Below are positions 42,832-51,194 of a stretch of DNA of 64,000 bases, piece by piece. Within the stretch, counting starts at the first letter, position 1. Each line of letters begins with the position of its first letter. Below the pieces are notes generated by a model, which was not told where the DNA came from, did no database searches, and saw only the letters and a list, made by a program, of their open reading frames with translations. The stretch is taken from assembly GCF_003143935.1 (NCBI RefSeq), contig NZ_QFRX01000001.1, forward strand, positions 2,850,135 to 2,914,134, written 5' to 3'. Both the position numbers and the translations under genes were made by a program. The DNA is from Streptomyces sp. Act143. GTDB taxonomy: Bacteria > Actinomycetota > Actinomycetes > Streptomycetales > Streptomycetaceae.

Positions 42832-44859
42832 TCAGGGTTCGGACGGCGGGGGCGTCCCCTTCCGTCCGGGGCCGGGTGTGGCGGGCACGTGGTCGGTCCG
42901 GTGTGCGGCGGGCTTCTTGGTGACGGCGACGCGGCGCGGCGCGATGGTGTCGCCGACGGGAGGTGCGAGCGGGGGCTCGGCGTCCAGGAGCCCGTAGACC
43001 ACGGCGGCGTCCACGGTCTCGTGCCTGAGCAGCAGCCGGGCCAGTTCTTCCAGCTGTGTGCGGTGCCGCGTGAGCAGGTCGGTGGCCTGGTGTTCGGCCT
43101 CGCGCAGCAGGCGGGCGACCTCGCCGTCGACAGCGGCCTGGGTGGCCTCCGCGAACGGACGGCTGGACATGGCGGTCCCGCCCGCGCCCAGAAAGACCGA
43201 GCCGCCCTGCGGGTAGCCGACCGGTCCGAGCGCGGGCGACAGGCCGAACTCACGGACCATCTTGGTCGCCAGCTCGGTGGCTGACGCGAGATCGTTGGCC
43301 GCGCCCGTGGAACCCTGGCCGAGGACGACCAGTTCGGCGGCGCGTCCGCCGAGCCGTACGGCCAGGCTCTGGGTCAGATAGTCCTCGCCGTACAAGTGCC
43401 GCTCGACCAGAGGAAGTTGCTCGGTGGCGCCGAGGGCCTGTCCGGCGGGCAGGATGGTGACCTTGGCCACCGGGTCCGCGCTCGGGGACAGCGCGGCGAC
43501 CAGGGCGTGCCCGGCCTCGTGGACGGCGACGGCCTCCTTCTCCGCGGGCAGCAGCACGTTCGAGCCCTCGCGACGGCCGAGCAGAATCCGGTCCCGGGCC
43601 GTGTCGAAGTCGCTGTCCGTCAGCTCCTCCCGGTCCTCCCGTACGGCGACGATGGCGGCCTCGTTCGCCAGGTTGGCCAGGTCCGCGCCGGAGAAGCCGG
43701 GCGTGCCGCGCGCCACCTTCTCCAGGTCGACGTCCTCGCGCAGGCGCTTGTCCTGGCAGTGCACGGCCAGGATCGCGGCACGTTCGGTCAGGGTGGGCAG
43801 CGGGATGGTGACCTGCCGGTCGAAGCGGCCGGGGCGCAGCAGAGCCGGGTCCAGGACCTCGGGCCGGTTGGTGGCGGCCAGCACGACGATGCCCTCGGCG
43901 GCCTCGAACCCGTCCATCTCGGCGAGGAGTTGGTTGAGTGTCTGCTCGCGTTCGTCGTTGGAGACGACCGCCCCCGCCGCCCCGCGGCGACCGCCGAGCG
44001 CGTCGATCTCGTCGACGAACACGATGACCGGCGCTCGCTTGCGGGCCTCGGCGAACAGGTCGCGCACCCGGGCGGCGCCGACGCCGACGAACATCTCCAC
44101 GAAGCTGGAACCGACCACCGACAGGAACGGCACCTCGGCCTCGCCGGCGACCGCGCGGGCCAGCAGCGTCTTGCCGGTCCCGGGCGGGCCGACCATCAGC
44201 ACGCCGCGCGGGGCCATCGCCCCGGCCCGGCGGTACCGTTCGGGCCGCCGCAGGAAGTCGACCACCTCGGCGATCTCGGACTTGGCGCCCTCGTATCCGG
44301 CCACGTCGGCGAAGGTGGTCTCGGGCCGTTCCGCGTCGAACACCTTGACCCGGGACTTGCCGACCCCGCCCAGGGCGCCCGTCATCTGCGCGGCCCCGCT
44401 CTTCGACAGGCGCCGCCAGAACCAGACGATCAGGACGATCGGCCCCAGCAACACGATCCAGGACAGGATCTGGGAGCCGGTGGACGGCGAGGTGGACGGC
44501 TGGGACGCCGTGATCTCCACGTGCCTGGTCTCCAGTCGGCCGAGCAGCTGGTCGCCGGCGAGCTGGACGGGGACGACGGTGGTGAAGGGGCGTCCACTGG
44601 TGAGCGTGCCGTTCGCCTTCCCGTCGGCCTCGATGGTGACGGACTTGACCTTCCCGGCGTCGACATCGGCGAGGAACGTCGAGTACGTCAGGCTCACCTT
44701 CTGCGTCCCGGTGGGCTGGATGCCGGGCACCACCGCCCACAGGCCGACGGCGAGCAGGACGGCCAGGGGCCACAGCCAGTGCCGCCAGGCCGGCGGGGGC
44801 GGTGGCGCGGTGGGGGCAGGCCGGTTCCCGGTGGGCGGCGGCTGGGCCTGCTTGGTCAT
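42832..44859 (-). CDS. ftsH: FtsH, ATP-dependent zinc metalloprotease (accessory copy)
   Basis: 675 residues. A Pro-rich N-terminus, TM1 (about 30-48), a periplasmic domain, TM2 (near 145), then the AAA module with Walker A GPPGTGKT near 215, Walker [13 protein letters not shown] near 270, and [14 protein letters not shown] near 330; the protease site HEAGHAL is near 435. It degrades misfolded or short-lived membrane and cytoplasmic proteins. The position amid a stress island and the sequence detail suggest it is an additional FtsH, not the one of the folate cluster; a genome check is needed. Preceded by a small YHS-domain gene (28-nt gap) in the same operon. GGAGGACGCC lies just before the ATG. 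Confidence 0.92.
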   Translation of the reverse strand: MTKQAQPPPTGNRPAPTAPPPPPAWRHWLWPLAVLLAVGLWAVVPGIQPTGTQKVSLTYSTFLADVDAGKVKSVTIEADGKANGTLTSGRPFTTVVPVQLAGDQLLGRLETRHVEITASQPSTSPSTGSQILSWIVLLGPIVLIVWFWRRLSKSGAAQMTGALGGVGKSRVKVFDAERPETTFADVAGYEGAKSEIAEVVDFLRRPERYRRAGAMAPRGVLMVGPPGTGKTLLARAVAGEAEVPFLSVVGSSFVEMFVGVGAARVRDLFAEARKRAPVIVFVDEIDALGGRRGAAGAVVSNDEREQTLNQLLAEMDGFEAAEGIVVLAATNRPEVLDPALLRPGRFDRQVTIPLPTLTERAAILAVHCQDKRLREDVDLEKVARGTPGFSGADLANLANEAAIVAVREDREELTDSDFDTARDRILLGRREGSNVLLPAEKEAVAVHEAGHALVAALSPSADPVAKVTILPAGQALGATEQLPLVERHLYGEDYLTQSLAVRLGGRAAELVVLGQGSTGAANDLASATELATKMVREFGLSPALGPVGYPQGGSVFLGAGGTAMSSRPFAEATQAAVDGEVARLLREAEHQATDLLTRHRTQLEELARLLLRHETVDAAVVYGLLDAEPPLAPPVGDTIAPRRVAVTKKPAAHRTDHVPATPGPGRKGTPPPSEP

Positions 44860-44887
44860 GGCGTCCTCCGTGCGTGCTCGGGCGGGC

Positions 44888-45085
44888 TCACCCGGTCGAG
44901 GCGGTGTAGCGGACCGGGTCGGCGTCGAACGCGGAAGCACAGCGGGCCGAGCAGAAGTGGTAGAGCGTCCCGCCTGTTTCGCGGCGGTCGGCTGTGCCGT
45001 ACTTGCTGATCCGCAGGCCGCACACCGGGTCCGTGACCGTCTCGGCACTTCCGTGCCGGTGGTGGTTGTGGCGGCGGATGCTCAC
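44888..45085 (-). CDS. YHS-domain protein
   Basis: 65 residues. His-rich start ([11 protein letters not shown]), then the YHS motif [18 protein letters not shown] followed by [23 protein letters not shown]. Three conserved cysteines (C in PVCG, FC, RC) fit a metal-binding YHS domain, as found near copper ATPases and mercury proteins. It may chaperone or sense a metal for FtsH-mediated turnover; this is speculation. The GTG start (VSIRRHNHH) is preceded by GGAGG. It is followed by ftsH after 28 nt, so it probably heads that operon. Confidence 0.75.
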   Translation of the reverse strand: MSIRRHNHHRHGSAETVTDPVCGLRISKYGTADRRETGGTLYHFCSARCASAFDADPVRYTASTG

Positions 45086-45529
45086 GTCGGCCTCCGGTGT
45101 CGGGATACAGCCGCCCCATGCGACTGCCGCACGGTCGTCCCGCGCCGTGGCCCGCTGTCCCACCCCGCAGCGGGGCGGTCGCGGCAGGGCGAAGCGCCGG
45201 CGACGCCCGGGCCCCGCCTCCAGGGCCTGAGCGGCGGGTCACACCTTCACTGTCCTGGCCGCACGCTCCCCACCACAGGGGCCCACCGTCCCGCGCACGA
45301 GGGCTACCCGGCCCATGCGTGACGCCGCCGCCCGGGCACTGCGACCGCAGGGTCGATGCTGGCGTGGCCGACCGCCGACCGCCGACCAGCGACGGGCGAC
45401 CGGCGATCAGCGACCAGCGACCAGCCGAGCGTGAACGGCGACCAGCGACCAGCCGAGCGTGAACGGCGACCAGCGACCAGCCGAGCGTGAACGGTGTCAG
45501 AAGCCCCGCCTCCGCGCCCTTTCCGCACT
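45086..45529. other. Intergenic region with repeats and possible regulator boxes
   Basis: 444 nt between the YHS/ftsH operon and the LPG-synthase-like gene, no convincing ORF. It holds three perfect-length 28-bp tandem repeats (45412-45495) preceded by degenerate GACC(A/G)GC units. It also has two DosR/OsdR-like 14-mers, GGGCCCACCGTCCC at 45279-45292 and GGGCTACCCGGCCC at 45301-45314, centred 22 bp apart. Confidence 0.5.
45412..45495. repeat. Three 28-bp tandem repeats
   Basis: Unit GACCAGCGACCAGCCGAGCG + TGAACGGC starts at 45412, 45440 and 45468; the last base of the third differs. Upstream (about 45367-45411) a run of degenerate 7-bp GACCGCC/GACCAGC units leads into the array. Located downstream of the LPG-synthase-like gene's stop. 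Confidence 0.8.
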
Positions 45530-46612
45530 TCACCTCCTGGCAGGGCGAGCGGGCCGCGGCGTCGGGGGGTGGGGCGGGTGTGCCTGGAGGGTGACGGCCA
45601 GCCAGCTCGCCCAGCCGACCGGCTGCGGGGCCCAGAAGCTGATCGCCCGGTACAGGAGCGTCGCGGCGATCGCGGAAGCCGACGGCAGGCCGTACAGCAC
45701 GAGGAGCGCGGACAGGCTCGTCTCCACGACGCCGAGGCTGCCGGGGGTCAGCCGCAGACTGCCGGGGATCTGGGTGAGGACGTAGACGAGCAACAGGCCG
45801 TGCCAGGGCACGCCGACGTCCAGCGCCCACAGGGCGGCGGCCAGGCAGGTGATGTCGGGGGTCCAGTTCAGCAACGCGTAGGTGAAGGGACGCAGCCACG
45901 GCCGGAGGCCGGGCTGCAGGCTGCGGGCCTGCTCGATCAGGCGCGCCAGCGCCCGCTGCCCGCGCCGGATGCGACGCGAGCGCAGCCCGGCGCGCGCCCA
46001 TGCCCGCCGCACCGCGGTGCGGAAGCGGGCGAAGCGGGACACCCCGAACACCGTCAGGGCGATCGCCAGGACCGCCAGCAGGCCGCCGAGGGGAAGCAGT
46101 ACGGTGCGCAGCCCCGCCGGCCCCGCGGCGACCGCGCCGGCCACGAACACGGCGGACAGACTCAGCGCCGACAGCGCACCGGCCATGACGAGCACCGCGG
46201 CAGCGAGGACCGGCTCCACTGCACGCCGCCGCAGCTGACGGTAGAACCAGGCCGCCGAGAAGGCCGCTCCGCCGGGCAGCGCGCCGGACACCGAGTTGGC
46301 GGCCACCACGACCGCCGTGGTGCGCCGCAGACTCCAGCGCACCCCGCCCGCCGCGAGCAGCCACCGGTACACGCCGGCGAAGCACACGAACGACAGCGCC
46401 TCGCATCCCACGGCCACCGCCACCGGCAGCAGGTGCACCTCGGCGATGCGGTGGTACGCCTGCGCCAGCTCCCGCCGCCGCGGGACGGCGACCAGGACCA
46501 CGGCCGCCGCGAGGAGCGCGGCCCCCAGCCACCACAGCGTCCCCGGTGGCGGGGGACCACCCGTCTCCCACCCGGCGCGGCGCACCGCCCCGGTCTGCGA
46601 CCGCCCGGACAT
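45530..46612 (-). CDS. Lysylphosphatidylglycerol synthase TM-region-like membrane protein (UPF0104/YbhN type)
   Basis: 360 residues, about eight hydrophobic segments. Family features are SFVCFAGVYRWLL near residue 75, the conserved VVVAANSVSGALPGGAAFSAAWFYRQL near 105, and LTQIPGSLRLTPGSLGVVE near 285. It resembles the membrane domain of MprF or YbhN-like flippases without the soluble synthase domain. Likely role: lipid transport or modification in the cytoplasmic membrane; substrate unknown. ATG 46612 overlaps the stop of a small upstream ORF (TGATG), suggesting translational coupling. C-terminus is Pro/Arg-rich (HPPHPPTPRPARPARR). Confidence 0.82.
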   Translation of the reverse strand: MSGRSQTGAVRRAGWETGGPPPPGTLWWLGAALLAAAVVLVAVPRRRELAQAYHRIAEVHLLPVAVAVGCEALSFVCFAGVYRWLLAAGGVRWSLRRTTAVVVAANSVSGALPGGAAFSAAWFYRQLRRRAVEPVLAAAVLVMAGALSALSLSAVFVAGAVAAGPAGLRTVLLPLGGLLAVLAIALTVFGVSRFARFRTAVRRAWARAGLRSRRIRRGQRALARLIEQARSLQPGLRPWLRPFTYALLNWTPDITCLAAALWALDVGVPWHGLLLVYVLTQIPGSLRLTPGSLGVVETSLSALLVLYGLPSASAIAATLLYRAISFWAPQPVGWASWLAVTLQAHPPHPPTPRPARPARR

Positions 46613-46797
46613 CAGCCCTCACCCTCGGGCAGTACGGGGACGGCCGACCCGGTGGGCGGGGTCGAGGGGCGGCAGCGAGTGGCGGTCCACTGGTACCGCG
46701 CCGGTCCCGGCCGCGCGCGACGGGTCCGCGAGGTGGTTGCTCTCCACGGCCGCCTCCTTCGCGGGACCGGCCGGCTCGGCGCCCCCGACGGGGTCAC
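46612..46797 (-). CDS. Small Arg/Pro-rich ORF (61 aa) coupled at both ends
   Basis: GTG 46797 overlaps the upstream capA stop (GTGA), and the ORF's TGA overlaps the start of the LPG-synthase-like gene (TGATG). The encoded protein begins MTPSGAPSRPVPRRRRPW, is strongly basic, Pro-rich and has no membrane segment or recognised domain. Either a genuine small protein that couples the three genes or a chance opening in a high-GC spacer. Double coupling is the only positive evidence. Confidence 0.4.
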   Translation of the reverse strand: MTPSGAPSRPVPRRRRPWRATTSRTRRARPGPARYQWTATRCRPSTPPTGSAVPVLPEGEG

Positions 46798-47786
46798 CTC
46801 GCGCGGGCCAGGGAGCGCGGCCGGTCGGCGGTCAGCCGGTCACCCTCGTCGGTGATGACGGTGCCCATCTCGGCGCAGGCGCGGATCAGCCGGTCGGCGA
46901 TCCAGGCGTATTCCGCCCGGTCGGCGAGGCGGGTGTGGCAGTAGTCCAGGGCGATCGGGACCGCCTCGGTGCGCAGGGGGCCCCGCTCGTCCAGGGTGAC
47001 CAGCCACAGCAGGCCCAGGTCGTTGCGGAGGGCCGGGTGGACGGCGTAGTCGTCGATGAAGTCGCCCAGGTCGTACAGGACGCGGCGGGTGAACCCGTGG
47101 AAGACGTGCGCGGAGTGCCCCACGACCAGGGTGGCCCCGGCGGCCGTCAGGGCGGGGGCGGCGCGGCGGACGTGCGGGACGGGGCGGGCGGTCATGTTGG
47201 GACCCCAGTGGACGCTGACCAGGACGATGTCCGTCGTGCGGGCCAGCCTGCCGATCGCGTCGGTGAGCCAGGCGGGGACGCTCTCGTTCCACAGGTCGGC
47301 GTACGCCACCCCGGGCCTGCTGTCCGTGGCCGCGAACTCGGCGGGGTGATCGGTGACCGCGATGATCCCGACGCGCAGTCCGCCGGCCTCCAGGACCAGC
47401 GGCCTGCGCGCCTCCGCTGCCGTCGCCCCGGCCCCGACCGCGCGGATGCCCGCGCGGGCCAGATGGACCCGGGTGTCCAGATACCCGCCGGGACCGTGAT
47501 CGAAGGCGTGGTTGTTGGCCACGGACACCGCGTCCACACCGAGGTCGGCCAGCACGCGGGCGGCGCGGGAGGGTGCGCGGAAGAAGAACGCCTTGCCCGG
47601 CAGGTCGACGGGTGGTGTGTCGCGGTCGGAGATGCAGCATTCGAGGTTGAGCAGGAAGAGGTCCGAGGCGCCGACGGCCTTCTGCACGGCGTGGCTGAAC
47701 AGGGGGCGCGGACTCCGGTGCGCCAGCACTTCCCCGACCCCACGGCCCAGCATGGCATCCCCTGCCAGAGCGATCGTGACGGCCAT
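46794..47786 (-). CDS. CapA family metallophosphatase-like protein
   Basis: 330 residues of the CapA/PgsA fold: IALAGDAMLGRGVGEVL near residue 5, LFLLNLECCISD near 48, VSVANNHAFDHGPGGYLDT near 90, VLVSVHWGPNMTARP near 185, and VVGHSAHVFHGFTRR near 220. These Asp, Asn and His positions form the metal site shared with calcineurin-like phosphoesterases. CapA-type proteins are implicated in poly-gamma-glutamate synthesis; many actinobacterial members have unknown roles. No signal peptide is present, so a cytoplasmic enzyme is likely. ATG 47786 is chosen for the GGAGG/GAGAGG upstream; the open frame extends further but is unlikely to be coding. It heads a possible coupled chain with two downstream genes. 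Confidence 0.85.
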   Translation of the reverse strand: MAVTIALAGDAMLGRGVGEVLAHRSPRPLFSHAVQKAVGASDLFLLNLECCISDRDTPPVDLPGKAFFFRAPSRAARVLADLGVDAVSVANNHAFDHGPGGYLDTRVHLARAGIRAVGAGATAAEARRPLVLEAGGLRVGIIAVTDHPAEFAATDSRPGVAYADLWNESVPAWLTDAIGRLARTTDIVLVSVHWGPNMTARPVPHVRRAAPALTAAGATLVVGHSAHVFHGFTRRVLYDLGDFIDDYAVHPALRNDLGLLWLVTLDERGPLRTEAVPIALDYCHTRLADRAEYAWIADRLIRACAEMGTVITDEGDRLTADRPRSLARAR

Positions 47787-48078
47787 GGCCTCTCGCCTCC
47801 ACACACTCGGCCCGGCTGCGGCCCCGGGCAACAGGACCTGATCCGCCTCCGCGCCCGTTAACCGGGCGCGTACGAGGTCCGAGGGCCCCGGACGCCATCC
47901 CTCCCTTCCGAGTGTCGCCCTCCGAGGCGACGGCCCGGAGGGCCGAAGAGACCGCGCCAAGGGGCGGTCGCCCCCGGCGACGCCGTCCGCTACGGCTCCG
48001 TCCACTGCGACCGCGGTCGGGTCGAGCCCAGTCCAGTCCAGTCCGCTCCGGTCGGGCCCGGTCCGTCAGCGATCTCCG

Positions 48079-48113
48079 GCACCGGCGGCACCGGCGGCAC
48101 CGGCGGCACCGGG
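48079..48113. repeat. Four 9-bp GGCACCGGC repeats
   Basis: Perfect short tandem repeat in the intergenic region upstream of capA; period 9, four units. Likely slippage-prone and possibly variable between isolates. Confidence 0.8.
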
Positions 48114-48190
48114 ACACCACGCCCCGGGTCCGGCAGCACCGTCCGAATACCCCCTACTTGCATCGTGTGCCTCTCCCGGCCCGCTGTCGT

Positions 48191-48204
48191 GGGCCGAACG
48201 TCCC
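48191..48204. promoter_or_regulatory. DosR/OsdR-like box
   Basis: GGGCCGAACGTCCC matches GGGMC-N4-GKCCC, the core of DosR/OsdR dormancy boxes. It is 177 bp upstream of the 29-aa ORF and 405 bp from capA. By base composition I estimate four to five matches to this loose pattern per 64 kb by chance, so a single match is weak. Confidence 0.35.
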
Positions 48205-48380
48205 TGTCCACGCCGGCGACGAGCCGAGGCGCCCCCGCACGGCTGCGCGGCCGAAGGATGCCCTGTCCGCACGGGCCGTTCGGACGGCGCCCTGGGCCCA
48301 TCGGCACCTGGCGGTCCGCACCGGCCCGGAGTCGAGTGGAGGCGAGCAGACCTGAGAGCAGGAGCAGCTGGGAGGACGTC

Positions 48381-48470
48381 ATGAACTGGCCGACCGCAGC
48401 CGTCGTCATCGCTGTCGTCTTCGCCATCGCGGCGATCGTCAGCGCCTTCCTCGCACGCCCGAAGCAGTAG
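48381..48470 (+). CDS. Single-span membrane peptide (29 aa)
   Basis: ATG preceded by GGGAGGACGTC, a strong ribosome binding site. The sequence is MNWPTAAVVIAVVFAI followed by AAIVSAFLARPKQ: one hydrophobic helix of about 18 residues with a short positive tail, N-out or N-in undetermined. Size and shape recall small membrane regulators (for example KdpF or small stress proteins), but I see no sequence match strong enough to name it. It lies in the stress island ahead of the universal stress protein gene. Confidence 0.6.
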   Translation: MNWPTAAVVIAVVFAIAAIVSAFLARPKQ

Positions 48471-48595
48471 CGGAAGCGAGGCACCTCACGCGCAGCCCGG
48501 CCGCCACTGCGCCTCTCCTGTCCGTGCGCACCGGCCAGGGGCCCAGCACCCCCTTGTCCGGCGCCCGGCGTCCCGGCCAATCCCCGTGCGCCAAG

Positions 48596-48609
48596 AGGCC
48601 GTTCGGCCC
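48596..48609. promoter_or_regulatory. DosR/OsdR-like box upstream of the UspA gene
   Basis: AGGCCGTTCGGCCC, palindromic GGCC-GTTC-GGCC, 147 bp before the UspA start. Similar in form to the box at 48191. Weak individually. Confidence 0.3.
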
Positions 48610-48755
48610 AGCTACGGGAACCGAGCGGCACTCCCTTCCCGCGCATTGCTGACACCAGAGTGGAAGCCCCTGCACCCCCGCCCGGCTCCCGCCCGGCTCC
48701 CTTCCGGCTCACGTCCGGAACTCCATCCGTCCTGCCCGATCGGAGGCGCGTGATC

Positions 48756-49619
48756 ATGCCCCGCCCTGTCGCCGTCGGCATCGACGGCAGCGCCGCGAGT
48801 CTCGCTGCCGCCGCCTGGGCCGCCCGAGAAGCCGAACTCCGCGGCACGTCCCTGCACTTGGTCGCCGCCTGGCCTCCACCGAACGGCCGCGCCCCCGAGC
48901 CCCCGGAAGCGATCGCGCGCCGCCACTGGGCCGCCCGCTCCCTCGACCTGGCCCGCGACCGCCTGCGCGGCCGGCACCCCCGCCTCGACATCCGCGCCCG
49001 CCTGCTGGGCCTGGCGCCCCGTGAGGCGCTCCTGACCGCCGGACTCACCGCGGACCTGCTGGTGCTCGGCTCCTGTGGTCTGGGCGGCACATCCGCCCAC
49101 CACCTCGGCTCCACCGGGGCGGAGACCGCCGCACAGGCCGACTTCCCCCTCGCCCTCGTCCGCACCACACCCCACCCGGCGCACCCGCCGGCCGGACCGG
49201 TCCTGCTCGCCCTCGACACCCAACGCGTCCGGGACGACGTCATCGCCGTCGCCTTCGAGGAGGCGGCCCTGCGTGAGGTACCGCTGCGCGCCCTGTACGC
49301 CTGGATGCCGGCCCGCCCGGTACGCACCTACCCGGTCATGCCGGGGCCGTACGGCCACTCACCCCACGCCCGCCGCGCCGAGCAGTGGCTCACCGAGGCC
49401 CTGCTGCCCTGGCGGCAGAAGTTCCCGGACATACGGGTGGAGGAGGTCTGTCTGGAGGACGTCCCCGCCGGCGCCGTGACCGCCGCCGCGCACCACGCCG
49501 TGCTCGCCGTACTCGGCCACCGGATCCGGACCGCTGCCGACGGGGCTCGCCTCGGCGCCGTCGCCCGTGCCGCCGTACACCAGGCGGCCTGCCCGGTGCT
49601 CCTCGTCCCCCACACGTGA
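48756..49619 (+). CDS. Universal stress protein with two UspA domains
   Basis: 287 residues. Domain 1 (about 1-140) begins PRPVAVGIDGSAASLAAAAWA and ends with TADLLVLGSCGLGGTSAHHLGST, the ATP-binding G-2x-G-9x-G(S/T) type loop. Domain 2 (about 150-287) begins GPVLLALDTQRVRDDVIAVAF and ends VLAVLGHRIRTAADGARLGA...CPVLLVPHT; its loop is less conserved. Tandem Usp proteins are typical targets of DosR/OsdR-type dormancy regulators in actinobacteria. ATG 48756 has GGAGG nine bases upstream; a GTG at 48750 is too close to it. Confidence 0.88.
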   Translation: MPRPVAVGIDGSAASLAAAAWAAREAELRGTSLHLVAAWPPPNGRAPEPPEAIARRHWAARSLDLARDRLRGRHPRLDIRARLLGLAPREALLTAGLTADLLVLGSCGLGGTSAHHLGSTGAETAAQADFPLALVRTTPHPAHPPAGPVLLALDTQRVRDDVIAVAFEEAALREVPLRALYAWMPARPVRTYPVMPGPYGHSPHARRAEQWLTEALLPWRQKFPDIRVEEVCLEDVPAGAVTAAAHHAVLAVLGHRIRTAADGARLGAVARAAVHQAACPVLLVPHT

Positions 49620-49810
49620 ACAGGCCGCCGTCACCGACAAAAACTCCGGCACGGCCAGCGACCGGCGATGCACATGGCGATGGTCCGTCCCCGAAGATCC
49701 GGCAGGACCTGACGCCACGCGGACCCGGCATCGGCCGAGCCGAGCGGCAGAAGACCCGCCCTGAACCGCACCACGGACGCCGGAGTCAGGCCCCCGCCCG
49801 AACGCGCAAC

Positions 49811-51139
49811 TCAGGAACCCTTGACCACCGGCTCCAGAATCGCCACGCACTCCACATGATGAGTCATCGGAAACAGATCGAACACCCGGAGCGTCCGCAC
49901 CCGGTACCCCCCCTCCCGGAAGTACCCCAGATCCCGAGCCAGCGCGGCCGGATCGCACGCCACGTACGCGATCCGGCGTGCCCCCAGCCCGGCGAGGTGG
50001 GCCACGGTCTTGCGGCCGGCGCCCGCTCGCGGCGGGTCCAGGACGATGAGGTCGACCTCGGTGATCCCGGTCCGCGGCAGGACCGACTCCACCTTGCCCT
50101 GCTCGATCCGTACGCGCTCGAACTCGGCGAGGTTGTGCCGGGCGTCCTCGACGGCCCGCTTGCCGGACTCGATGCCGAGGACCGCGCCCTTCTCGCCGAG
50201 GCGGTCGGCGAGGGCGCCCGCGAACAGGCCCACCCCGCAGTACAGGTCCAGCACCATCTCGCCCTTGCGTGGCAGCAGGCCCTGCATGACCGCCTTCACC
50301 AGCGTGTCGGCCGCCATCGGGTGGACCTGCCAGAAGCCGCCGCTGCCCACCCGGTGGGTGCGGCCGTCGGCGCGCTCACGGACGAACGCGCGGCCGTGCA
50401 CGCGATGAATGCCGCCGTCCTTCTCGTCGACCCGCATCACGGAGACCGGCTTGTCGAGCTCGACGAGCGGGAGGCGGGCGCCCGGCCGGGGTTCCAGGAT
50501 GACCATGCGGTCCTGCGAACCCGTCGCCGCGATCGCCTCCACCGACGCCATCCCGGACCAGTCACGCGCCTCGATGCCCAGCTCGCTCACGCCCGGCGCC
50601 GCGATCATGCAGTGGTCGATCACCTCGACCTCGTGCGAGCGGTGGCGGCGGAGTCCGGCGTTGCCGTCGGCGTCCACCGCGTACTGCACGCGCGTCCGCC
50701 ACGCCGGCACCTCGCCCGCCGGCAGCTTGTCGCCCTCGGCCGGCATCACGGTGCCGTCCCAGCCGGCCTCCTCCGGCGTGAGCCCGGCGAGCCGCTTCAG
50801 CTGCTCGGCGACGACCTCGCCCTTCAGGCGCCGCTGGGCACCGGGCTTGGCGTGCTGCCAGTCGCAGCCGCCGCAGCGGCCCGGGCCGGCGAAGGGGCAG
50901 GGCGCCTCGATGCGGTCCTTGGACGCCTCCAGCACCGACACCGCGTCCGCCCGCAGGAAGCGCGCCCCCTCCTCACCCTCGGTCACCCGCGCCACGACCC
51001 GCTCGCCGGGCAGCGCGTGCCGGACGAAGAGGACCTGTCCGTCGGCCGTGCGGGCGATGCAGTGACCGCCGTGGGCCACGGGGCCGACCTCGACCTCGAA
51101 GTCCATCCCCACCAGCGATTTCTTCGGTTCTGCCTGCAT
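49811..51139 (-). CDS. TrmA/RumA-type class I SAM-dependent RNA methyltransferase
   Basis: 442 residues. N-terminal TRAM-like OB fold (VEVGPVAHGGHCIART near 17), an Fe-S Cys set in CPFAGPGRCGGCDW (near 81), a methyltransferase fold with FWQVHPMAADTLVKAV, LDLYCGVGLFAGALADRL near 295, catalytic Asp in VLDPPRAGAG near 368, and the nucleophile Cys in VACDPAALARDL near 393. It should methylate a uridine C5 in tRNA or rRNA; the target cannot be assigned by eye. It is followed upstream by the KimA-like permease on the same strand, the same arrangement I recall at the mycobacterial ceoBC locus. Confidence 0.9.
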   Translation of the reverse strand: MQAEPKKSLVGMDFEVEVGPVAHGGHCIARTADGQVLFVRHALPGERVVARVTEGEEGARFLRADAVSVLEASKDRIEAPCPFAGPGRCGGCDWQHAKPGAQRRLKGEVVAEQLKRLAGLTPEEAGWDGTVMPAEGDKLPAGEVPAWRTRVQYAVDADGNAGLRRHRSHEVEVIDHCMIAAPGVSELGIEARDWSGMASVEAIAATGSQDRMVILEPRPGARLPLVELDKPVSVMRVDEKDGGIHRVHGRAFVRERADGRTHRVGSGGFWQVHPMAADTLVKAVMQGLLPRKGEMVLDLYCGVGLFAGALADRLGEKGAVLGIESGKRAVEDARHNLAEFERVRIEQGKVESVLPRTGITEVDLIVLDPPRAGAGRKTVAHLAGLGARRIAYVACDPAALARDLGYFREGGYRVRTLRVFDLFPMTHHVECVAILEPVVKGS

Positions 51140-51194
51140 GGCGGGGTGACTCCACTACGTCAAAGGGGAAAGGGGACGACAACAGCCCACCAGT

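Larger units (their letters stand above)
47787..48380. other. Divergent intergenic region of the stress island
   Basis: 594 nt between capA (minus) and a 29-aa ORF (plus). It includes four 9-bp GGCACCGGC tandem units (about 48079-48113), a CCAGT direct repeat run (48018-48035), and the 14-mer GGGCCGAACGTCCC at 48191-48204. No credible gene: frames that remain open have low-complexity Arg/Pro or Gly content and no ribosome binding site. Confidence 0.5.

Noticed and set aside
45412..45495. CRISPR array
   Set aside because: Units are contiguous 28-bp tandem repeats without spacers and no cas genes are near.
48381..48470. KdpF subunit
   Set aside because: Size and topology fit but the sequence lacks a convincing KdpF match and no kdpABC follows.
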